A stretch of 64,000 nt of DNA, from the NCBI GenBank assembly GCA_030248135.1, contig JASANC010001728.1, positions 62,001 through 126,000 on the forward strand. The letters run 5' to 3'. Origin of the DNA: Theristus sp. LFF4_11 (Eukaryota; Nematoda; Chromadorea; Monhysterida; Xyalidae). Within the stretch, counting starts at the first letter, position 1. Every line of letters starts with the position of its first letter. Below the pieces are notes generated by a model that searched no databases, was not told where the DNA came from, and saw nothing but the letters and a program-made list of their open reading frames with translations. Shown in pieces: positions 47,520 through 60,400 of this stretch. Position numbers and translations under genes: made by a program.

Positions 47520-48431
47520 AGTGGTAAGCGGTTTAAATTTTATGAATGCCATATAACGTCTGCATTATTATTGCAAATATGTTGCCTTGGGCCAGACAGG
47601 GGGCACCATAAGGAGAGAATTCTGGTTTCCAACGCTTCCCTGGTGCCCAGTTTTTGCATCTGAATCTCTTTGTGAATCGCGCACATACTTCATACACAAT
47701 GTTACGCCATTTTCAAATATTATTTTACACGCTGGAATGATTTTACAATTCACATTGCGCGTTATTACACATTTTTCGGAATGCCTGGGAGCCTTTAAAA
47801 TCTCATTCATTTTCCGCTCACACACATTCGCTGCTGTTTCGATGGTGCCGTTTTGCGTTTAAAAGTTGCATGGCCGCCGCTTTTCATATAACACAAATAA
47901 AAACCAAACAGCTGTGGTTTTTTTGATATGTTTGGAACAAAGAAGTATAAACGTGCTGTATTTTACCACCTTCGACCGATTGGCGGGTAGCCTTTCCTGG
48001 TCTCATGCCTTTTTTACAATCAAAACATCCACCTCTGGGGCCTATACATTTCACGGCTGTGTGGAGTTTTCATAATTTCGTTTTTTCCATGTGTAGTTTG
48101 TCATTACGCATGCATTAGTGCCCGCTAATTATTATCAATTTTTAAATTGTCGGGTTAAGTGTCGGGTCCGTGCGTACGCACAAAAAAAACTAATTGCTAG
48201 ATCCCCCTTTAGTGACCCGGCCCTAATTGGGAGACTCGGACCACTTTGCCAAGTTTGAATTCCCGCGTCATGCATGAAACTGCTTATCTATGTGTGCGCC
48301 CACTGAGTCACGGGACCAAAATAAACGATCATACTAGGGAGTTCAACAGTTCAACAATCAGCAAGCCAGAAAGAATGTGACATTTCATCTGTTCTATTGT
48401 GTTTGGTTCAGAATTTAAAAACACTGCCGTG
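47520..48431. other. Upstream region of the myosin gene
   Basis: No coding exon recognised. It contains the dispersed repeat at 48212-48336, which ends about 95 bp before the myosin start codon and so would lie in or next to the promoter or 5' UTR. Confidence 0.4.
48212..48336. repeat. Dispersed repeat, copy 2, just upstream of myosin
   Basis: TAGTGACCCGGCCCTAATTG, TTTGAATTCCCGCGTCATGC and GAGTCACGGGACCAAAATAA. Same motif order as 36728-36838 but about 15 bp longer in the middle. Confidence 0.6.
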
Positions 48432-51400
48432 ATGCTTGGGGCCGGAGGTGGAAATTCGTTGGATGACCAACTGAAGCAATACCTCAGCAACGAGCAGCAT
48501 GCCAGGTTGGACTTCTGCAAAGGACATTTGCTGTCACTTTACCTACCATACATGTCTCTTAAATTTTTTTGCGTCTAATAAACTACTCAGCAGTTTGTTG
48601 ACTTTCATTCCCCAGTGCGGTATTCATCAACAAACAAATTTCGAATTAGCATGTTTTGTTTTTGGAGAAAGTTGCAGGCAGGGTGTCTCAATTTTGAAAA
48701 GATGCAACCTTTTATCAGGAACAAAATTTAACCCAGAACATTTTCCGATGACGCTTGCACTTGCATCTTTCTTACTAAAATTAGAACTCAAAGATTCTGC
48801 AAACAAAAACAAATAAACGTTTCTTTGAAAACAAAATCGCATGCACAAGGCCTGCAGGTATCTGCGACCGCCACAAATCGGTCCATTGGCCGCTGGACTT
48901 GGCGGCTTTGGCGAAACACAAGTGGAAGAAGTGGGCGATGAGAAAGTTTGGATTCCCGACCCCCAACTCGGCTTCGCGTTTGGTCAGGTTCAGAAAAAAG
49001 ACGTGCAACATTACAAAGTGCTTTATAAGGACATCGAGGATCACGAATGCACGGTTAGTGGAACTGTCTTATTGACCCGTTGTACCATCAAATGTTTAAA
49101 ATTTTACAGTTGAAAAGCCCGAACCCATCAGTTTGTAAACGAGAAAATTGTGTGGTTTGCTAATATCTAATAATTTCAACAAAATTTACTAGCACACAGT
49201 AACAGAATATGATTTTTTTAGAAAGATGTGCCCATTGAGCAATGCGAAGAAGTCAATCCGACTGCGTTCGACTACTGCGAGGACATGGCAACGCTTTCGC
49301 ATCTGAACGAAGCATCAGTGCTGTACAATCTAAGAGAGCGATTCAAACTGAATCTTATACATGTGAGAAAAACTGATCGTTATTACTTGTTTCTCATCAA
49401 TTACCAGTGTCCAAAGTGAATTCATTTGTATAAACCCACTTCATTAGACCTATTCCGGTCTGTTTTGCGTCACCATCAACCCATGGCAGTGGTTCCCGGT
49501 ATATTCCAAAGAACTGGTTCATCTATACTATGGACAAGCGGAGAATCGACCGCCGCACGTCTATTCAGTGGCTAACACGGCCTACACAAATGTGCTTGAA
49601 GGTTGCAAATACACATTTTTTTAAAAATCAGCTTTTGTATTTTTGTCAGTTTGTCAGTTTATCTTGCAACGATTGTTTTTTAGGATCCGGCAATCAGTCG
49701 ATTCTAATCACGTGAGTCACTTTGTGCATCATAGTCCACTTATTACGACTCACTTAGTACTCAACAATTAGATATATTTTTTTGCAGTGGCGAAAGCGGC
49801 AGTGGGAAAACGGAAAACACGAAAAAGATCATTCAATATTTTACAATTGTCGGCGGACACGAGACAAAAGAAGGAGAGGCAACGTTGGAAGACCAAATCA
49901 TCGAGATGAACCCGGTGCTCGAGGCGTTCGCAAACGCGAAAACCGTGAAAAACGATAATTCATCACGATTCGTGAGTAGCAAAATCACGTTTACTCAAAC
50001 GAATCAAAAAGTGCTGTTTTTGCAACGGTTTTTCAGGGAAAATTTATTCGTATCCGCTTCGGAATCGACGGTAAAATCAATGGCGCTGAAGTGGAGACGT
50101 GTACGTTTTGGAATAAAAAAATTTCTCATTATTTTCAAAACGTTTTCTTCTCGAAACTTTCCAGCTGTTGAGCTTTATAGCCCCAAAAATGTCAATATCT
50201 TTTTCTGATAATGTGATACAGATTTGTTGGAGAAATCACGTGTCGTATCGCAGAACCCGGGTGAACGCGGATATCATATTTTCTATCAGCTTCTTTCCAA
50301 TGGAGTCAACCGCGAAATGCGAGGTCCGTGCTTGTGTCTTTTGCGCGTTTGTAACTTGAGATTCAAACTTTTCGCACGGCGCTCCACGTTTCGTTTTCTT
50401 AGTTTTGAATTGAATTTGCAAAAAAAATCTGCTTCAAATGTTTTTCGACATATTTGAACATCATAACATACCTTCTAGCATTTCTGAGAACGAAAACCGA
50501 TGACGAGTAAAAGGACGAGACATGTTTTTTCAGATGCATTTTGGATGTGGTTTTTTGCGTGTGTGCGACATTTTTCGTTGTACACTTGTGTGTATGTGTG
50601 TGGTGAATGAGGCGCAAGCAGTAAAAGCCGATATGTCAGTCGTTTTGCGAACTGGTTAACGCTCGCTGACGACTGTTGTGACGCAGTTAATTGTCTTTCA
50701 GTCACTGTCAGTCACACTGTGCGATAATGTCGTGGTCATAATTTCTGGGTGCTTGGAAATTTCTGTTCAAGTGGGAATGTGCAATTTGTTCACGCCTCAA
50801 CAAAGAAAAATAGAGGTCTTCGTTTTTTTTGTTCCCCGTTCGTTTCGAGCTGACAAATTTGCTTATCGCAGTGGTCAGCGCAAGGTGCTTGACAGAGTCT
50901 GTATGAGGAAACTTTATGATTCTTTCTGGGCATTGACGTGTGTTAAAAAACTGAAATTTTATGGTGTGGGAATTGTAAATGATGGTGGGTTCTTCAAAGA
51001 ATAATTAACAGTAATGGTGTTTACGCCCTGCTGGCTGCCAGTAAACGCTTGACGAATTTAGTTTTCAAACTTGAATAAAAATGCGGGGGGGTACAATTCC
51101 GGCCCGCTAATTCCGGCCTGAAGAATTCCGGCCCGCTCATTCCGGCCCGAAGAATTCCGGCCCGAAGAATTCCGGCCCGGAGAATTCCGGCCCGGAGAAT
51201 TTTCGCCAGCACGAACAATATTAAACCACACGAAGTGATTTTGGTAATGAAATAAGAAAATAAAAATATCGATGTTCACATGTTACAGTGTATTTTCAAT
51301 GATGTTCGTCCTGTTTGCTTTTTTGGAAAATGAAACCTTTTGGAAAAAAGAAACTACAACTAAATTTTTAAATTTTTTATCATGAACAGGATTTGTGACC

Positions 51401-54400
51401 CTTTTACCTTATCAAAAAGGCTTGGCTTAGGATTAGGAACCTACAACAAGTCACTGCAAGCAAGTTCTAAACAAAAATAAAAAATCACAAGAATTTATTT
51501 ACCAAAAATCACTTCGTGTGGTTTAATATTGTTCTTGCTGGCGAAAATTCTCCGGGCCGGAATTCTCCGGGCCGGAATTCTTCGGGCCGGAATTCTTCGG
51601 GCCGGAATGAGCGGGCCGGAATTCTACGGGCCGGAATTTCGCGGGCCGGAATAGTACACGAGCCATAAAAATGCCAATTGTTGCGTCTGCCAAGAATTGC
51701 CATCCGCCCTGATGAACGTGTTTTATATAATGTTTCTAAAACAGTGGTTCTACATGTGGTTCACCTCGTAAATTTCGGACAAAAAACTTCTTATTGTTTT
51801 TGGCTTTTTGCACAAACACAAAATGTATAGCTAAAAAGTTCAACAAAACTGTTTCAAAAGAGGCAGTCTCGTGGCTCATAAAAAGAGAAATAACGCGTTA
51901 AAAACTCGTTTATATCGCAGACGCAATAAAACTTCCACATTTTTTCGGCACAACTTTGCTAATATCACTTCTGCCTAATATGCTTTGTTACAAATATGTC
52001 ACACGTGATGAAAACACAACACAAAGCAGTAACACAATTCTTTGTTTCAAATTACAATTGTTCGTTTTATACAGTACGGCCGAATAAATGGGGCAGTCCA
52101 TCAAGGCGGGATCAGTCGCAGACTAGGAGTTGTCGTTTTCAAAAATGCCAACATAATTCCCAATCATGTGTGCAAGGGAGTAAGAATGCACAGAATAGCG
52201 CGGATAATCCATTAGTTTTTAAAAAACGCGTCAAATTTGGCGCGCAATTTGGTTTCGGATCATCTTTTTTCTTTCATTCAAAATTCGCGCGCTCCTTGCA
52301 CCCTGAAAAAAGCTGCCATGTTTAATCGGTCACACCGTACTTAGAGAGACATTTCCAAATGGATGAAAGCAGCATGAGAAACATTGTTTTTGGGTCCCGC
52401 GCAAAAACATGAGACATTTGTATTGTATTGTATGTAAAACAATTTATAAAGTTTTTGAACGTTTTCAACGCAAAACAAACTTGAACTGTGAACTAATGTT
52501 GAGTTACAAATATCTCACGCAGCTAATAGTTTTCTCATCACTAATCTTTATATGAATATCTGTCAGCGCGTATGGCGTTAAAAAAGAAATGACGGTAGGA
52601 GATTTTTTAAATTGAAACTTCCACGTGAAATAGTGCCAGGCACGAAGTTCCTCACGAACGCCTCCCCAATGCACGTGCTGGAAATACAAACGTTGAACGC
52701 GTGTTCATAATCGGACATTTTGACAGTCATTTCATATGCGCGTTATCTTTTAGCCGAAACATAACAGAACATTTAGTGTAACAATATGTGTTACACACGA
52801 TGACGAACTGTGGGGTGGATGCACGGGAATTACATTTGACATCAGTGAAAGTTGTGAGTGAAATGAGAGGTGCGGGTGCGAGTTTGTTGGTCTGGTTACG
52901 TTGTTGATGTCTGTGCGCGTCTTGTCTGTCTGGATGAGAGACAAAGCTATTTATGTATGACGGAACATGTGTAATATAAAATAGACATGTGGTGTAGTGA
53001 CAAAATGGATCATTAGAAGTGACTTAAACAGGCCTGAATTGGAGCTTCTTGACGCTTGCGCGTGTGCGTTAAAATAAATCAGTCAGTCAGTCAGTTTTAT
53101 TCTGCAGTGCACGGCATGATACCAGAGAAGTGGTAAGACACCATGAGTAGGCAAGCCAAAAAAAATCAAAGCAAGCAAAACCAATACAGGTAAAACAAAA
53201 CATCCAATTCCCAGAATGAAGCAAAGAAGGTAGTACTGTGGCAGTGGTTTTATTGCATACGACAAACAACACGGCATTATCCTCGCTCTGTTTCTTCCAG
53301 AAGATCGCCTTCGTCTGCTCGGCAGCGCAGATGAGTATCGATTTATAAATCAAGGCGAGGCGAGTAAAGTGCGCGGCATGGACGATGCGGCAGAGATGCG
53401 CCATACGGACGTACGTGCAGCCAGTGAAACCGCACCAGCATTTCGTTGGTTTTCAAATGTGAAGGCCACCGAGGGAATTGTTCGCACCTCACACAAACTC
53501 AATCAAGATTTAAACAAAAAAAAATTCTCAGGACAACATGACTGTAGATGTTACTATCCATAACAATCAACTGCTAGCAAGCATCAAAGTCTCGCTTGAA
53601 AACAGCGAGAGCGAGAACCAGAACTTTATGAGTGACACTAAATAGCTAGAACGTTGAAAAACTGTGACCAGGAAAAACATTTATTGCGAATAATTTTAGC
53701 GAGCCATGCGTTTGCTGGGTTTCACGGACGAAGAGGTGCTGCAGGTGTACGAGCTCGCCGCGGCCGTCTTGCTAATCGGCCAGTGGCGTTGGAAACAACA
53801 GGATGGACAACAGCAAACGTTTCTTGCAAAAGAAGATCAACCGAGTGCGTTGCCTTTGCCCCAACTAGAGCGTGAATTTGATGCTGAAATGTTTTTTTTA
53901 CTAACCTGCCGAAACTCATTGTTGCTTATTCTACCGGTGAGTCGATAAACTAATTTGAAACCAATGTTTTCCGCTGAATTTCTAGTCGCAAACACATTTG
54001 CCGATTTGATCGGAGTGTCGCGAAGCAAGTTTATCGATGCAATCACCGATCCAACGTTCATGGTTGGCGACGAAGTGATGCAAAAGTACCTCGACAAAAA
54101 GCAGGTGATACTGAGCAGTTAGTGCCAATTTGACTCGTAAGTCACGAAATGCAGTGCATGTTACATGTTTTGCTTGCCCACCGGTTTCGTTTCATCCGCA
54201 ATTGCAGACGCTTTTCGCAGTGTCCGCGATCGCAAAAGTGATTTACGAAAAAATCTTCAATTACATCGTCGATCGTTGTAATCTTTGTTTGAACGCGAGA
54301 CACAAGACGAAACAGCGCGCTATTGAAGAAGCCGACCAGCCAACGATGTTTCGCAGAGGCAAGAAACGCGGCGACACGTTCATTGGCGTGCTGGACATCT

Positions 54401-57400
54401 CTGGATTCGAGATTTTAGAAGTAAACAATTTCAAACATATGTAATTTGTGCCATGCGCCGCAATGAGTGCGATTCATTTCATGTAGTTTCATGCAGTGCA
54501 GTGCAGAAACAAAGCCGACGAATACACCTGTGCACATTGCAGCTCAATTCGATGGAGCAGCTTTGTATCAACTACACAAATGAGCGCTTGCAGCAGTTCT
54601 TCAATCACTTCATGTTCATCAAAGAGCAGGCCGAATATGAACGCGAGAAAATCGTCTGGGATCGTATCGATTTTGGACTTGATCTGCAACACACAATCAA
54701 CCTGATTGAGAAGGTTTTAACGGGCTGGGAAATCGAAATGTTTTGGACAACCGAAAAATAACGGTTTTTTTGAAAAAAAAACAGCACTCCAGTTGAACTT
54801 TCAAGTGGAAAAATTCAGAATTCTAAGATTTTTTAACAAAATTTTAGCCGATGGGAATTTTGTCAATGCTTGAAGAGGAGGGCGTCGTCCCGAACGGCAA
54901 CGATCAACAGTTTGTACAGAAACTGCTTGCCGCGCATCTCGGCGTCACGCCAAAGCTCAGTAAGCCGAAGACGAGCCGCAAGTCACGAAACGCCGTTCAA
55001 GCGGACTTCGCAATCATGCACTACGCTGGCGTGGTATGTATTCAGTTTTTTTAAAGTTTTTTTACTGCGTTTGATTTGAAAATTCTTGAATCTCGTGCTT
55101 TAGGTTCCGTACACCGTAGACGGATGGTTGGATAAAAACAAAGATCCAATGAATGATTGCGTGATAAAGCAACTTCGCAGTGCCAAGCATCGGTTACTGC
55201 GCAAGTTGTTTGCTGATCCGAATGCGCCGTCGGAGCCTGTGGCTAAGGTGTCCGTCGGTCAGCGCTCGCGCATGTCCAGCGGATCATCGGTGCGCACCGG
55301 TACCAGCCAGAAAACCAGGCAAGGCAAATCGACCGCGCTAATGACGACTACAGTGATATACAAGGTACAGTATGGCCGAATAAATGAGGCATTTCATCAA
55401 GGCGGGATCAGTCGCAGACTAGGAGTTGTCTTTTTTAGAAATGCCGAGAAATCTCCCAATCATGTGTGCAAGGGAGAAAGAATGAATCTATTAACGCGAA
55501 GAATCAATTAGTTTGAAAAACACGTCAAATTTGACACAAAATTGGGTTTCTGAACGTCTTTTTTCTTTCGTTCAAATTTTTACGTTGGAGTTCTGATACT
55601 TTATATGTACGGCACTTTTGACATTTTGTGCGCCCGCTTGTGTCAAGAGTTGGTTAATGCGGCTCATTAACGTGACTGTAAGCTTGTTTATAGTTGCATA
55701 CACGGCTACGTTACGTGAATGTCAGTTAGAAGGTACTTGGTCAACTTTGCCACTGGAAAGGGGCCGCATCTTTGCCACTGGTATATAACTGCTAATAATC
55801 GCAGCTTTGCCACTACAGGGTGTTGAAATTTACAGCAGTGAAATAAATTGTTTGTAAGAAGAAATGAAATGTCGAATTGGTAAATAGAAATAAGACGAAG
55901 GTCCCACTCCCACCTGCGCTCATTTCAGAACTACTTAAAGCCTGTGTTTCGGGTATTTTTTTCCTTAATAAAAGGCTTGCGAAGCCTTAGGTCACCTACA
56001 GAAGTTGGTTGTCAATACAAGTGAATTGTGCAATAACAAAACAACGTAGCACAACCGAGCAATGATGATGTTCAGTGGGTGTCCTAAGGCTTCGCAACTT
56101 TATTGGAGTCATGTCATGTAAGAACGTGTCAAGACCATTTGCATAAGCTTTTCTGATGTAAGTTTGCCTGACACTGAATAATATGGCAACATCTGACTAC
56201 AAGTAAACAAATAAAAACAAATACAAAACCGTTTATTCCAGTGTTCTTTAATGCGGCTGTCAGAAATGGCAGAATTGCGTGAAAGCAACAAACACCCTGT
56301 AGTGGCAAAGTTGCGGCTGCATCTTATAACGTGCATTGTTTGTGGCAAAGTTGCATGCGTGCAGGCGCAATTCTCAGCAGTTATACCAGTGGCAAAGATG
56401 CGGCCCTTTTTTAGTGGCAAAGTTGACACACAATCAGTTAGAATAAATGCCACGTTAATTGTCACGATAAATGTTGAGTAAAGTTTTTATGAGTCCCTCT
56501 TGGAAAAGGATTATGTTCGTGTGTGGCGTCTGTGTTTTACTTTAAAAAATGATGCAGGGAAAGAATATTTTCCAGTTATATTAAAATATTTTTCATTGTT
56601 TATTTGTTACTCACGTGTTCAGACTCAATTGAACGACCTTATCGAAACACTGAATACAACAAGTCCGCATTTCATTCGGTGCATTGTGCCGAATTTTGAG
56701 AAAGAACCCGCCTACCTCGACGGACCGCTTGTACTACAGCAATTGAGGTAAGAGCCCATTAAAGCATACAGTTTTTTTGGTGTTTCTGTCAGTTTGCAGA
56801 AAGCAAGATATTTTTTGAAAAATTTAAACATAATGCGCAGGTGCAACGGAGTGCTGGAAGGCATTCGCATTTGTCGCCGTGGCTATCCGAATCGATTGTT
56901 ATTCCGTGATTTCTGTGATCGCTATCAGATATTCGACACCGAGACCTACAGAATGATGATTAAAAAAGATGCAAAAATGTGCTGCATGAAACTGTGCGAA
57001 ACAATGCGCTTGGAATCACCAATCGAATACCAACTTGGCCTCACAAAGGTTTCTGAGAGTTAAAATTTTTGAAATGTTCAACAACAAGAGCTTTTTTGCA
57101 TAAAAACATCAGTTCAGATCTTCTGTCGCGCCGGTCTTATTGGAAAACTAGAAAATCGCCGCATGGTTCGTATCAATTACATGCTCGGTGGTCTGCAAGC
57201 GTACATTCGCTGGTATCACGAACAAATTCGCGTTAAACAGTTGTACGCGCAATGGTGAGTGCTTGCTTTTGCGTGAGATTGCAGAAAGCATCAATGCGAG
57301 CCCCCACTTAAATATGGTACGGTATAAGTTTAAAGGGTTTTGTTTCAGGAAAGCAATGGTCACCGTACAAAGAAACACCAGAAAATTGACTGATTATCTC

Positions 57401-60400
57401 ACGTGGAGCTGGAATGACGCCTATCAAGGGGTAAAAATTAGAAAACTACTATTTTCGCTGATGATCGACCTAAAATGTTAACAAATGACTTTGTTTTTAG
57501 TCGAAAACCATTGAAATCAGCGAAGAAGATTACGAGCTAGCAATGCAAGCGCTTGAATCTGCATCCGAAGGCGACGGGGGCCGTTGGGATGAAGGATGTT
57601 GGGTTCCTGGAAAATTTGTTGATGGTCAATTTGTGGAAGCGGTGCGGAAAGACAAAACACGCAAAATGCGTCGCGGCGGAATTGCTGAATCAGTGAGAAT
57701 TTTTACTTTTTTTTGTTTAAAAAATAGGATATTTCGGAGGTGTAGAAAAACTATGTTATCAATTATTCAGGAGTACGAAAAGCTTGAAGCGGAAAATGCT
57801 GTGCTGAAAGAAAAACTGCTAAAGTTGGAATCCCGGGTAGTAGAGGTGGGTATTGGAAAAGCACCTAGGTTTTAATAAAAATATTTGAATAAGGTTTATC
57901 TTTAAAAAATACGAAAAATCAAAAATACACTATTGTAACCTTCTGCCTGCAGCTGGTTGAAAACGCTGAACAGCAGGAGCAACAAATTTTCACACTTGAG
58001 GTTGAAGTTGAAAAACACCAGCAACTGGTGGAAGATCTGCAGGTTGACATCACATTGCAAGAGGAGAATATAAAGGTTGGTGTTGTGAAGGTTTAAAATA
58101 CTTTTTGGTGATTTTTAAATTATTATATTTGTAAATGCAAGAAAATGTATGTACTTAGGAACTTACCGAAACGTTGAGCTCTGAGACGCACAACATGAAA
58201 CAGCTGGAAGCAGCAAATCGTACAATGCAGAATACTGTTGATGAGGCAAGATTGTCTTGTCATCTTTGACTCGATAATATGTTTGGATAAAAATAATTAG
58301 CTTACTTAAAGGCTAACGAATGATTTAGCTCAAAAGGTCGCTGGCGACCGAACATAAGGCTCGTGAAAAGTTGGAGCATTCTCAACAAGATATGTCGAAC
58401 AAGTTGAAATGCTTGCACGAAGAACTGAACGAAACCAAACAAGAAAAAGCGCTGTTGGAAACGCGCACCAAATTGTTAGTGACATTTGTAATTTTGAAAA
58501 ATTGATGTCCGGACATTGTCAAAAGGTGGTGTCAAACAAATTTGCCTTTTTTCAGCAAAGAAGAAGAGGCGCGGGCACTATCAATGAAACTTCACCAACA
58601 GGAATCAAAAAGTTCACATATGGCCGAAGAACTGCTTGAAATAAATGTTTGTGGTTATGATGGTTTTCTTAGAGCTAAATTTTTTTATCACACAGGAAAC
58701 GTGCGATGAGTATAATTGTTGTTTTTAGATGCATGCAGAAGATCTATCAACAAAGTTAGCGGAAGAAAAAGCTGAACGCAAACGACTGGAAACATTGCGT
58801 GACAGATTGACAGAAGAAAACCGTGAAGCAAAGTCCAGAGCGTACGAATCAGAAAGGACAATGGCTTTTCAAGTACAGTCCCTAGCACTGAAAATCATTG
58901 TAAACTTTTTCAAGCTCTTTAAAATTTAATTTTTCCAGGCGGAAGGTTTACGAAACAAAGAAGTCGAGGTCAGTCGGTTGCACGACCAAATCACCGACGC
59001 TAAAAATCTCTACGAAGCGTCATTGAGTGAAATGAAGGTACGACACAGCAAAACTACGGCTCAGTTGCAAATGGACAAGGATTCGCTGCAACGCGAAAAC
59101 CTGAAGTAAGTTTCAGACTGCAGAGTTTTGAATTTATTAATTTATGAAACTGAAATAGCGGAGAACTGCGTTTGCAGACTTGATCGGGAGAACAAACAAC
59201 TGAAAGGATTATTAGAAGCTGAGCGAAACGATCAATTCAGTTCAGTAAGTGCTGACCGAGGTTACGAATCTGACTACACCGGTAGAAGGAGGAGTAAGTT
59301 TTTTTGCGTCTTGCGGATTTTATGACAAATTGTCTGTCTCACTTTTCGAGTATTTTCAGGCTACAGCAGAGCATCCTCTTATTTTCGGTCGGCCACAATG
59401 TCCAGCAATCTGGATCAACTGTCCAGCCTTCCCCCTCCATCACCATTGATTAGCAGCCGAAGCGGCAGCAATATTCTAAGTGAGTTTTTGCAATAATGTT
59501 TGAAAATTCAGTTTCAGTTTGTCCAACGTTTTATAAATAATTCTAACTGTTAATACAGCACGTCGTTGTGATGAACTGGAACGAGAGAACAAAGAGCTGG
59601 ACAGAGATAAACGAACGCTGAAAAGAGAACTCGATAAAATAACCGTGTATCTGAATGAAGAAACGGATGTGAGTTCTATCAGAGCGAAAGAAAATTGAAA
59701 TGTGTTTTCATCGCTTTCAACAAGTTTTGTTGACTTTCCCGCTGGTGAAAAAACTGCAAGAATGTTAGGAGCTAAAAGTGCAAAAATAAATTGGTGGCTT
59801 GGCTTCTGCAACCAAAAAACAGTGATTTCAGAGTAAATTCTGCCAGCAACAAAAACCAAAAAAGCATTTCTGCATTGTTTTTTGAAAAAAACAAAAATTC
59901 ACATCTCCTTCAGTGCTGATTGGTGGACGTGTGCTAAGCTCAGCGTGCTGCATTTATTACGTACTGCATGTACGTGGTATATTTTAGGAAAAAGAAAGTC
60001 TCGCAAAACAGCTTCGGGCAACACGACACGACGCAGAACGGCTGAACAATGAACTTATGCGCGAAGAAGAGACACGATTGGATTTAGAAAGACGGTTGAC
60101 GCGCGCTGAAAATGACATTATTCAATGGAAAGCAAAATATGAAAGTGCCACGGTTGAGAAACAAATCGAGTTTGAGCGTGAAAGGTAGTGTTGACAGTTC
60201 ATTTGTCCTGCTTTGTTTCTAATCTTGTAACTAGATCTATTTCTGTTCAAAACAGGGAAAAAATGAAAGAGCGATTAGATCGTGCAGCAAAAGACGATCA
60301 ATCCAAGTCGGTCCATTTGAACATGATGGAGAAAACTTACAGCGAACTGGTGCACGACTTGTCAGCTGCTAATGCCGAGCTTGAACGAGCACAGCAATCA

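Noticed and set aside
53701..53948. Extending myosin exon 10 to the strong donor CCG|gtgagt at about 53938
   Set aside because: That end gives the wrong phase and an early stop in the next exon; the donor CCGA|gtgcgt at 53845 keeps the frame and the expected motor sequence.
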